Assembly: GCA_031264715.1 (NCBI GenBank)
Contig: JAISDP010000214.1
Location: forward strand, 1-10,336
Length of the DNA: 10,336 nucleotides
Direction of reading: 5' to 3'
Source: Bacteroidales bacterium
GTDB taxonomy: Bacteria; Bacteroidota; Bacteroidia; Bacteroidales; UBA4181
Numbering within the stretch: the stretch's first letter is position 1; each line of letters begins with the position of its first letter. Positions 1 to 5,931 of this stretch are shown in pieces. The notes below the pieces were generated by a model, which was given only the letters and a program-made list of their open reading frames with translations, was not told where the DNA came from and ran no database searches. The position numbers were made by a program, and so were the translations under genes.

Positions 1-49
1 CCACAAAGCAAGCAATAAGGATGGCGAACAAAAAGAATTTGTTTTTCAC
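1..49 (-). CDS. N-terminus of a secreted protein (partial, runs off left edge)
   Basis: Reading the minus strand from a GTG at 49-47 gives MKNKFFLFAILIACFV before the sequence ends. This has the shape of a Sec signal peptide: two lysines, then an unbroken hydrophobic run. Nothing beyond the signal peptide is visible, so the mature function cannot be named. The frame stays open upstream, but no ATG occurs before the promoter-like -7 element TACCTTTG (80-73), which lies about 24 bases upstream of the GTG. That spacing supports GTG as the start. TTG codons inside the run are less likely starts because they would remove the lysines. The call rests on signal-peptide character plus promoter position only. 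Confidence 0.5.
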   Translation of the reverse strand, partial: MKNKFFLFAILIACFV

Positions 50-54
50 GACGC

Positions 55-62
55 TATTTTTG
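55..62 (+). promoter_or_regulatory. Possible rightward -7 element overlapping the divergent promoter region
   Basis: TATTTTTG matches TAnnTTTG on the plus strand. A TTTG at 38-41 is only 13 bases upstream, which is shorter than the usual 19-21, so the promoter is doubtful. If real, it would start transcription near 70 and feed the short ORF beginning at 104, back to back with the leftward promoter at 73-80. Confidence 0.25.
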
Positions 63-72
63 TCAAACGCTG

Positions 73-80
73 CAAAGGTA
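73..80 (-). promoter_or_regulatory. Bacteroidota -7 promoter element for the leftward partial gene
   Basis: Minus-strand TACCTTTG is a perfect match to the Bacteroidota -7 consensus TAnnTTTG. No clear -33 TTTG is found at the usual 19-21 base distance. It lies just upstream of the putative GTG start at 49. Confidence 0.45.
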
Positions 81-103
81 GTAACAAAAAATTTACATTT
101 TAC

Positions 104-256
104 ATGTTTTGGCAAAAAAATTTTGTGAGCCCTTTTCGTCGTGTCCAAAACGGGACTCCCGTGATGACGGATGAGCCAACGGTTATATCGGGCGGAAGCC
201 GGTTCGAGATAAAACAGATATTCGTAGATGGGCAGGTACGGTTACGGGAATCCTGA
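104..256 (+). CDS. Possible 50-aa hypothetical protein or gene remnant
   Basis: An ATG at 104 opens 50 codons ending in TGA at 254-256. The second half of the product (from an internal Met at residue 21) is balanced and protein-like, ending IFVDGQVRLRES, rather than showing the low-complexity look of random AT-rich sequence. The region is also visibly more GC-rich than its flanks (1-120 and 290-496). I do not recognise a family. It has no signal peptide, membrane segment or cysteine pattern. A weak -7 element sits at 55-62. It could be a genuine small protein, the remnant of a longer gene, or chance. The internal ATG at 164 would give a 30-aa product. Confidence 0.3.
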   Translation: MFWQKNFVSPFRRVQNGTPVMTDEPTVISGGSRFEIKQIFVDGQVRLRES

Positions 257-314
257 TCCGGATTGTCAAAAGCGTCGGTGATGATTTCCGGAATAAAAAA
301 TTAGACATAAAACC

Positions 315-348
315 GTCAAAGTCAGGAGTCAAGCACTGACAATTTGAC
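315..348. repeat. Small hairpin related to the right-end palindromes
   Basis: GTCAAA (315-320) plus GTCAG (321-325) pair with CTGAC (336-340) plus TTTGAC (343-348), with a two-base bulge (341-342) and a 10-base loop. Bases 321-341 align with 9688-9709 in the large right-end inverted repeat over the whole element, apart from a one-base insertion and a two-base deletion. It lies in the noncoding stretch before the lipoprotein gene. A U-tract is lacking on both sides, so it is not an obvious terminator. It is probably a copy of a dispersed intergenic palindromic repeat. Confidence 0.5.
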
Positions 349-415
349 AGCTTCAATCACTTTGGCTCGATTTTTGTTCAATATAACCGTGTCAGAGTAG
401 TACAATTTAGTATTT

Positions 416-423
416 TAACTTTG
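416..423 (+). promoter_or_regulatory. -7 promoter element for the lipoprotein gene
   Basis: TAACTTTG is a perfect TAnnTTTG match in a very AT-rich stretch. It would put the transcription start near 430 and a leader of roughly 65 bases before the ATG at 497. No TTTG is present 19-21 bases upstream, so the -33 element is weak or absent. Confidence 0.5.
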
Positions 424-496
424 TTTTTAAAATAGGTTATATTTTGTAGGCATTTGTGCCTGGCTCACAATTTGAAATCCAATAAAATCTAAAAAT

Positions 497-1381
497 ATGA
501 GAAATTCAATTATTTTTCCCGTCATCTCCGCATTGCTTTGCGGCATGATCTGCACAGGTTGTGGCTCCGATGATACAACAGAGCCGGATGACGGTATTAT
601 AACCGTAGATGGCTTATGCGTAATGGGCGACAGGTCTGGTTCTGTTGTCAAGTTGAGTACTGTTTCGGCAGGCGAAACCGGCGAAGCGGTATTTACCGGC
701 GATGATATTGTGTCATTTGAAGTTGGGAGTGGGGAAATAGTTTTTAACGCCGATGAGATGGGCGGTATTTTATCCCGCATAAGCCTTCACTCCGAACTAC
801 ACTTTTTTATTGACGGTCAGCCGGTGTTTGCACCGCCCATCAGGATACATCCCAATTTTGCAACAACGTTTGACGATTTCGATTTGCAGTTTCGCCTGGA
901 TGACCGCCAGGATATACCAAGAATCTGGTTAACCGATGTGTATATGAACATTGATACATTGCCGGAAGTGGAAAGAGAAATCAAGCGACAGGAAATGGCA
1001 GCAAATCAGGCAAAGAGAGAAAAAGAATTAGACATTCTTATCAAGTACTTAGACGATGCGGGTAAAGCGATCTTTCCTGAACCGTTGGCAGTTGAACCTC
1101 GGCCCGATTTAACCGGAATCAGGATTAAGGAAAATCCCTGCGAAAAGCTCCAGTACGTCCGGCAAATCGGTTATGATTTTGATACTGCGCTGGATTCTAT
1201 CCGGCTATATAAACGGATTCCTTCGGAAACAAAGATAACCAAAATGCCTTTGGAAGTTATGTTTGACAAAGACGACAGGCTGTTCTATGGCATTGTCTAT
1301 AAAGATGAAGCATATACGGATGTGCTTGATACAAAAGGATATTACTATTTAAGAACGTATGATTGCCCGGACAAAGAATAA
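497..1381 (+). CDS. Outer-membrane-type lipoprotein of unknown function
   Basis: The 294-aa product starts with a signal sequence (residues 1-21) ending in a lipobox, with ICTGC placing the lipidated cysteine at residue 22. The residues after it are GSDD. In Bacteroidota, acidic residues close behind the Cys are associated with export of lipoproteins to the cell surface, so surface or outer-membrane location is inferred. Residues 33-150 look beta-rich. About 155-190 is a charged, probably helical segment rich in Glu, Lys and Gln. The C-terminal ~100 residues are mixed, with two further Cys (215 and 290). No catalytic motif or known domain is recognisable. It is a single gene behind its own promoter element (416-423) and converges with der, with only 41 bases between the stop codons. 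Peptide-like composition and a clean lipobox make the gene secure; its role is unknown. Confidence 0.85.
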   Translation: MRNSIIFPVISALLCGMICTGCGSDDTTEPDDGIITVDGLCVMGDRSGSVVKLSTVSAGETGEAVFTGDDIVSFEVGSGEIVFNADEMGGILSRISLHSELHFFIDGQPVFAPPIRIHPNFATTFDDFDLQFRLDDRQDIPRIWLTDVYMNIDTLPEVEREIKRQEMAANQAKREKELDILIKYLDDAGKAIFPEPLAVEPRPDLTGIRIKENPCEKLQYVRQIGYDFDTALDSIRLYKRIPSETKITKMPLEVMFDKDDRLFYGIVYKDEAYTDVLDTKGYYYLRTYDCPDKE

Positions 1382-1416
1382 CGGCATAAACAGTTCAGGT
1401 TTCCGTTTTTGTGTTT

Positions 1417-1446
1417 CAATTGTTACTTATTCCTGAAAAACAATTG
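1417..1446. terminator. AT-rich hairpin between convergent genes
   Basis: CAATTGTT (1417-1424) and AACAATTG (1439-1446) form an 8-bp stem with a 14-base loop at the meeting point of the lipoprotein gene and der. It overlaps the last codons of der. A TTTTT precedes it on the plus strand, but no U-tract directly follows it on either strand, so a shared terminator role is tentative. Confidence 0.3.
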
Positions 1447-2733
1447 TATCGGCACACCCGAAAAATCGAAGTTCTCGCGTAGTTTGTTTTCGAGGTAACG
1501 CTTATACGGATCGCGGATATATTGCGGCAGGTTGCAGAAAAAGACAAACGATGGCGCCAGCGTGGGCAGTTGTGTTACATATTTGATCTTTATCTGTTTG
1601 CCTTTTATGGCTGGCGGATGATACGCATCAATTACCCGCAGCATCACCTCATTGAGCTTGTGGGTAGGTATCCGTTTGGTGCGGTTTTGATATGTCTCCA
1701 TCGCGATATCGAGTACCTTCTTGATGCGTTGCCTGGTCAACACCGATGTGAAAATGATGGGCACATCGGTAAACGGAGCAATCCGCGACCGTATGGCTTC
1801 TTCGTATTGCTTGGCTGTGTGGGTATCCTTTTCAATCAGGTCCCATTTATTTGCCAATATTACCACACCCTTGCGGTTGCGCTGTATCAGGCGGAAAATA
1901 TTGAGGTCCTGTGCTTCTATGCCTTGTGTGGCATCAATCATCAGCAGGCAGACATCGGAATTTTCGATAGCGCGGATGGCGCGCATTATCGAGTAGAACT
2001 CGATATCTTCGTTCACCTTGGTTTTTTTTCGCAAACCGGCCGTATCTACTAAGTAAAACAGGTGTCCGTACTTGTTGTACAGCGTATCAATGGTATCGCG
2101 AGTAGTTCCGGCCAGCGGGGTAACAATATTGCGGTCTTCCTCGGTCAGTGCGTTAATCAGTGACGATTTCCCCACGTTGGGACGTCCGACAATGGTGACA
2201 CGCGGTAGTTCGTCCTGTTCTCCCGGTGTTTGCTCCTTTTCCGGGAACCGTTCGAGGATAGCGTCCAGCAAATCTCCCGTACCGCTACCATTGATAGATG
2301 ATATGGTAAAATAGTCGCCCAGACCCAGGCCATAGAACACAGCGGCATCGTATTGCCGTTCGCTGGTATCGACTTTGTTGACTACTAATAAGATTTTTTT
2401 GTTGGTGCGGTGCAAAATATCGGCAATACCTTCTTCAAGATCAGTAATACCGCAGGTAACATCCACCAGGAAAAGGATCAGGTCGGCTTCCTCGATGGCC
2501 AGCATCACCTGTTTACGAATTTCTTCCTCGAAAATATCATCCGAATTGGTGACATATCCACCGGTATCGATAACAGAAAATTCCTGTCCGTTCCATTCCA
2601 CTTTCCCGTAATGGCGGTCGCGTGTCACGCCTGCCTGTTCGTCGACAATGGCAGCCTTACGGCCTGTCAACCGGTTGAATAGAGTTGATTTTCCCACATT
2701 TGGACGACCGATGATCGCTGCTATATTTCCCAT
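1423..2733 (-). CDS. der: Ribosome biogenesis GTPase Der (EngA)
   Basis: Der is an essential GTPase with two tandem G domains that assists late assembly of the 50S ribosomal subunit in the cytoplasm. The 436-aa product has the full architecture. The first G domain has a P-loop GRPNVGKS (residues 9-16), DTGG (56-59) and NKVD (119-122). The second has an identical P-loop (183-190), DTAG (230-233) and NKWD (295-298). A basic KH-like C-terminal domain begins at about 350. The length matches the family (about 435-490). I chose the ATG at 2733, giving MGNIAAIIGRPNVGKS, over an in-frame TTG at 2742 because it gives the normal family N-terminus. A -7 element, TACCTTTG (2765-2758), lies 25 bases upstream. 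The gene follows rubrerythrin on the same strand but has its own promoter signal. No defects are visible. Confidence 0.97.
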   Translation of the reverse strand: MGNIAAIIGRPNVGKSTLFNRLTGRKAAIVDEQAGVTRDRHYGKVEWNGQEFSVIDTGGYVTNSDDIFEEEIRKQVMLAIEEADLILFLVDVTCGITDLEEGIADILHRTNKKILLVVNKVDTSERQYDAAVFYGLGLGDYFTISSINGSGTGDLLDAILERFPEKEQTPGEQDELPRVTIVGRPNVGKSSLINALTEEDRNIVTPLAGTTRDTIDTLYNKYGHLFYLVDTAGLRKKTKVNEDIEFYSIMRAIRAIENSDVCLLMIDATQGIEAQDLNIFRLIQRNRKGVVILANKWDLIEKDTHTAKQYEEAIRSRIAPFTDVPIIFTSVLTRQRIKKVLDIAMETYQNRTKRIPTHKLNEVMLRVIDAYHPPAIKGKQIKIKYVTQLPTLAPSFVFFCNLPQYIRDPYKRYLENKLRENFDFSGVPIQLFFRNK

Positions 2734-2757
2734 GATGATCAATTAATTTTAGGGGTG

Positions 2758-2765
2758 CAAAGGTA
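2758..2765 (-). promoter_or_regulatory. -7 promoter element for der
   Basis: Minus-strand TACCTTTG fits TAnnTTTG perfectly, 25 bases before the der ATG. A clear -33 TTTG is not found at 19-21 bases. It implies a short leader and der transcription independent of rubrerythrin. Confidence 0.5.
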
Positions 2766-2864
2766 AGGATTAATTGAAAATTATTCGCTTTCGCTTCATG
2801 AGATTGCTTTGCTAAGTTATCTTCATATTTGAAATTTTGCAGGAACACACTGGCTACAGTATGA

Positions 2865-2902
2865 ATCATAGCCTGCCTTGTTATTCGGCGGCAGGCTATG
2901 AT
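2865..2902 (-). terminator. Hairpin downstream of rubrerythrin, likely transcription end
   Basis: A perfect 13-bp stem (2865-2877 with 2890-2902, core CATAGCCTGCC) with a 12-base loop begins 11 bases after the rubrerythrin stop. Its position points to a terminator or mRNA 3'-end stabiliser. There is no U-tract after it on the minus strand, so it is not a canonical intrinsic terminator. Confidence 0.5.
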
Positions 2903-2913
2903 GATCACTTTTA

Positions 2914-3486
2914 TCAATAATTGGTGGCTTTCAATTCGAAATAAGCTTGCGGGTGATCGCAGCATGGGCATTTGGCCAAAGCCTTATCGCCATAATGTAC
3001 ATAGCCACAATTGCGACATACCCATATCATCTTATCCGAACGTTTGAATACTTCATCGTTTTCGATGTTCTGCAACAGTTTACGGTAACGTTCCTCGTGC
3101 GTTTTTTCGACAGTTGCAACCAGTTTAAAGGCCGTAGCGACCTTTTGGAATCCTTCTTCTTCGGCAATGCGGGCAAACTCAGGATACAGTAAATCCCATT
3201 CTTCATGTTCGCCTTCGGCAGCTTCCAGCAGGTTTTCGGCAGTGGTGCCAATTATTCCGGCAGGGTACGAGGCGGTGATTTCTACCATGCCTCCTTCCAG
3301 GAATTTGAAGAAAGTCTTGGCATGTTGTTGTTCCTGGGCTGCTGTTGTCTCAAAGAAAGCAGCTATTTGTTCGAAGCCGTCCTTGCGGGCTTGCTTGGCA
3401 AAAAATGTGTACCTGTTGCGTGCCTGCGACTCGCCGGCAAACGCTTTCAACAGGTTTTGTTCAGTTTTAGATCCTTTGATACTCAT
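2914..3486 (-). CDS. rbr: Rubrerythrin (diiron peroxidase with C-terminal rubredoxin domain)
   Basis: Rubrerythrin reduces hydrogen peroxide to water in the cytoplasm of anaerobes, passing electrons from its rubredoxin iron to a diiron site. The 190-aa protein has the standard length. Residues 1-145 form the four-helix ferritin-like domain with visible candidate iron ligands: E19 (AGES), E52 and H55 (QEQQH), E93 and E96 (EGEHEEW), and E127 and H130 (VEKTH). Residues 152-190 are a rubredoxin domain with CRNC (157-160) and CPCC (173-176) motifs. The ATG at 3486 gives the usual MSIKGSKTEQNL start. The gene has a well-formed promoter (3516-3547) and a hairpin after the stop, so it is probably monocistronic. 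It implies an anaerobic or microaerophilic host with peroxide stress defence. Nothing is abnormal. Confidence 0.97.
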   Translation of the reverse strand: MSIKGSKTEQNLLKAFAGESQARNRYTFFAKQARKDGFEQIAAFFETTAAQEQQHAKTFFKFLEGGMVEITASYPAGIIGTTAENLLEAAEGEHEEWDLLYPEFARIAEEEGFQKVATAFKLVATVEKTHEERYRKLLQNIENDEVFKRSDKMIWVCRNCGYVHYGDKALAKCPCCDHPQAYFELKATNY

Positions 3487-3515
3487 ACTTTTATTTTTTT
3501 ATGATTAAACAGTTA

Positions 3516-3547
3516 CAAAGATAGAAATTCAACAACACACATCCAAC
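3516..3547 (-). promoter_or_regulatory. Rubrerythrin promoter (-33/-7 pair)
   Basis: On the minus strand GTTG (3547-3544), a 20-base spacer and TATCTTTG (3523-3516) match the Bacteroidota -33/-7 pattern, 30 bases before the start codon. No operator palindrome (for example PerR- or OxyR-like) was recognised. Confidence 0.6.
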
Positions 3548-3711
3548 TATACTTGTAATTTGGAAACATTACAAATAATGAAGTAACAGATATGTTTTGA
3601 TTAGAAGCATAATCGAAGCTCATCCCGTTTTTTGTCCCCATGCTTATTCACGCGACAATTTGAATTGCATCCTTTTTCTCGAGTTCTATACGCAAAGTGA
3701 AAAATATCCGT

Positions 3712-3719
3712 TATATTTG
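3712..3719 (+). promoter_or_regulatory. -7 promoter element for the serine-proteinase-like gene
   Basis: TATATTTG matches TAnnTTTG, 44 bases before the GTG start at 3764. No good -33 element is present. The rest of 3548-3711 holds no further feature I can support. Confidence 0.45.
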
Positions 3720-3763
3720 AATCCATATTATATTATATCGAACTCATAAAAAAAGAATCAATA

Positions 3764-4768
3764 GTGGAAAACGAAAAGAAAGCGGTTAAAATCATTAAGC
3801 CGCCAGTGTTGTACAAACAGACACAGCAATTGATCAAAAAAATCGAAAAAAGCGAACAGGTGAAAGTGCTTTCCTATTGGAATTCAGTCAATGGGAGTAT
3901 CTGTCAGAATGATGTGAGCGCTCTTTTCGAGATCATCAAGGACTGGGAGGTGCAGGATAAGATATACCTGTTTATCAAATCCGATGGCGGCGACGGCAAG
4001 GCATCGTTGCGGATCATTAACTTGCTGCGGCAACATACGCATAAGTTGATTGGGGTTATTCAGGGCGAATGTGCTTCGGCAGCTACCATGCTGGCCTTGG
4101 GCGCCGATGAGATACTGATGGGACCGCTTGCCTTCCTGAGCGCAGTAGATACATCCATCACACACGATTTGTCGCCCGTAGACAAAAACAATAGCTTGGT
4201 GAGCGTGAGCCAGGACGAGCTTTCGCGGGTGCTGAACCTGTGGAACAGGGAAAATGGTCAAACCAACCCGTACCATGACCTGTACCAGTACATTCATCCG
4301 TTGGTATTCGGGGCGGTTGACCGTGCCGGTTCACTGTCCATCAAGCTGTGTTCCGATATCCTGTCATACCACATGGTTGATGCCGAAAAAGCTTCGGAAA
4401 TCAGCAGGCACCTCAATTCGGATTATCCTTCGCACGGGTACCCGATCACTCTGCGGGAGGCTCAGCGTATCGGTCTGAATGCCCGGCAACTCGACAAGGA
4501 TTTGAATGACTTGTTTTCGGAGTTGAACAGTCTCTATTCGCAGATGGGACAACGCGCCTATACCGATTATGACGAGAATAATTACCACAACAACGAGATT
4601 ATCAATATTCTCGAAGCGGACGGTATGCAAGTGTATTTCCAAAACGACAAGGATTGGCACTATCGCAACGAGGAGCGCCGCTACATCCCGATGAACGATA
4701 ACAGTTCGTGGTACAAAGTAACCGGCACAGGTGCAAAATCCACAGCCAAAACGTTTCAGATAAGGTAA
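3764..4768 (+). CDS. Serine dehydrogenase proteinase-like protein (ClpP/SppA crotonase fold)
   Basis: The 334-aa product resembles the SDH-type serine proteinase family (clan SK, related to SppA and ClpP). The central region has SDGGDG (73-78), the usual glycine-rich oxyanion strand. GECASAATMLALGADEI follows (from 101), with S105 as the likely nucleophile, and then MGPLAFLSAVD (119-129). A C-terminal HGYPITLREAQRIGL segment (224-238) matches the family's closing motif. No signal peptide or transmembrane segment is present, so it should be cytoplasmic; some relatives are membrane-anchored. The last ~80 residues, rich in Asn, Asp and Tyr, are extra. The start is GTG: an in-frame stop lies at 3698-3700 and no ATG occurs between. 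The gene is a single unit with its own -7 element, converging with the TIM-barrel gene. Its substrate is unknown. Confidence 0.8.
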   Translation: MENEKKAVKIIKPPVLYKQTQQLIKKIEKSEQVKVLSYWNSVNGSICQNDVSALFEIIKDWEVQDKIYLFIKSDGGDGKASLRIINLLRQHTHKLIGVIQGECASAATMLALGADEILMGPLAFLSAVDTSITHDLSPVDKNNSLVSVSQDELSRVLNLWNRENGQTNPYHDLYQYIHPLVFGAVDRAGSLSIKLCSDILSYHMVDAEKASEISRHLNSDYPSHGYPITLREAQRIGLNARQLDKDLNDLFSELNSLYSQMGQRAYTDYDENNYHNNEIINILEADGMQVYFQNDKDWHYRNEERRYIPMNDNSSWYKVTGTGAKSTAKTFQIR

Positions 4769-4819
4769 AAAAACCTCTCCCCGGCCTCTCTCCACACAAG
4801 GGAGGGAGGAAGGAGAGGT
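4767..4819 (-). terminator. Strong intrinsic terminator for the TIM-barrel gene
   Basis: ACCTCTCC (4773-4780) pairs with GGAGAGGT (4812-4819). An inner 9-bp stem (4785-4793 with 4801-4809, one G-U) closes a seven-base loop. On the minus strand the hairpin is followed at once by seven T residues (the plus-strand A run 4767-4773). That makes it a classic intrinsic terminator for the gene ending at 4860. The A run also forms the stop codon of the opposite gene. On the plus strand no U-tract follows. Confidence 0.8.
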
Positions 4820-4859
4820 AACCGTTAAGCTACTTGTTTTTACCTGTCGATTAAGCCTG

Positions 4860-5759
4860 CTATTTGACGTAATCGGCTGCGTCCAGGAAATCGTAACTTT
4901 TCTTCACGTCTTCCTGCGGAGTGCCGTCGTAACGTTCCACTTCCACATACCAGTCCTTAACGCCATTGGCATAAGCCTGATCGAAAATAGCTTTAAAATC
5001 CATGGTTCCGCTGGCGCCGATAGCTTTTTCGTCCTTGATATGAAGCACTTTGATCTGTTGCGGATATTTCTTCATATAATCTACCGGGTTGTAACCGCCT
5101 ACCTGAGTCCAATACACGTCATTTTCGAAGATCACGTGATCCGGACTTGTGTTTTCAACCAGTAAATCGTATACGGGAACATCGTCGATCTTGTTTTTGA
5201 ACTCGAAAGCGTGGTTGTGATACCCGAAAGTCATGCTGACGCCTGCTGTAATCAAACCGATTTCGTTGAAATATTCGCCGTATCTCTTTACATTGTCCAA
5301 TGTGGCTCCTTCTCCGTCAAGCGGCGACGAAGGCATGATCATGTATTTCATCCCGGCAGCGGCATGTGCTTCAACCGCCTTGTTCCACCAGTTCATGTCT
5401 TCGCTGCGGTTGTCGCTCAAGTTACGTCCCAAGTGGGCGCTGGTAACCCTCATGCCCAGGTCGTCCACCATTTTTTTAAATTCGGCAGGAGCGGTACCAT
5501 AGATTTTGCCGTCGTTGTATCCTGCTGTTTCGAGATTGACATATCCCATTTGGGCAACGATTTCGAGCACTTTTTGAATCGATAGTTCATTCACGTCGTC
5601 ACGCAATGAATAAAGCTGTAAACCGATATGTTTTTTAGGGGTTTTTGGAGCTGCGCCTTTAGAAGCGCCTCCTCCGCAACTCGAAAGAATGCTGCCCCCT
5701 ACTACACCACTGGCTACCAACATGGAAGCCTGTTTGAGAAAATCGCGTCTGTTTGCCAT
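4860..5759 (-). CDS. Tat-exported lipoprotein with xylose-isomerase-like TIM barrel (sugar isomerase/epimerase family)
   Basis: The 299-aa protein begins with a twin-arginine signal, NRRDFLK (residues 3-9), followed by a hydrophobic stretch and a lipobox ILSSC with C28 as the lipidation site. It should therefore fold in the cytoplasm, pass through Tat and be anchored to a membrane. After a Gly/Ala/Lys linker, residues 43-298 form an AP-endonuclease-2/xylose-isomerase TIM barrel: GLQLYSLRDD (46-55), LETAGY (76-81), H109, GYHNH (179-183), END (212-214), LHIKDEK (239-245) and VEVERYDG (272-279). D214, H240 and E275 are spaced as metal ligands are in this superfamily. The fourth position expected by that spacing is H181 rather than Glu. 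Family members isomerise, epimerise or cleave sugars or oxidised sugars; this substrate is unknown. A full promoter lies upstream and a terminator downstream, so it is monocistronic. Confidence 0.88.
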   Translation of the reverse strand: MANRRDFLKQASMLVASGVVGGSILSSCGGGASKGAAPKTPKKHIGLQLYSLRDDVNELSIQKVLEIVAQMGYVNLETAGYNDGKIYGTAPAEFKKMVDDLGMRVTSAHLGRNLSDNRSEDMNWWNKAVEAHAAAGMKYMIMPSSPLDGEGATLDNVKRYGEYFNEIGLITAGVSMTFGYHNHAFEFKNKIDDVPVYDLLVENTSPDHVIFENDVYWTQVGGYNPVDYMKKYPQQIKVLHIKDEKAIGASGTMDFKAIFDQAYANGVKDWYVEVERYDGTPQEDVKKSYDFLDAADYVK

Positions 5760-5812
5760 TGTTATACTTGTATTTTTCGTTGATATTATTTGATTATGTG
5801 AAATTAAGACGC

Positions 5813-5843
5813 CAAAGTTAGTGATGTTTTTCGCAAAAACAAA
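5813..5843 (-). promoter_or_regulatory. Promoter of the TIM-barrel lipoprotein gene (full -33/-7)
   Basis: On the minus strand TTTG (5843-5840), a 19-base spacer and TAACTTTG (5820-5813) match both Bacteroidota promoter elements with ideal spacing. This is the best promoter in the window. The leader would be about 45 bases. Confidence 0.7.
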
Positions 5844-5931
5844 GATGCGGCATTAAAAAATAAAATTATTGATGCATCAAAATTCAATGTTTTTTGTTTA
5901 TTTTGCGTGATGATTATCATGAAGACGGCCT

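Noticed and set aside
1522..2052. 176-codon frame antisense to der
   Set aside because: Der has complete GTPase motifs across the region, and the antisense product shows no recognisable domain and no promoter signal.
2734..2742. TTG start three codons upstream for der
   Set aside because: The ATG at 2733 gives the usual family N-terminus (MGN before the first P-loop strand) and is a stronger start codon.
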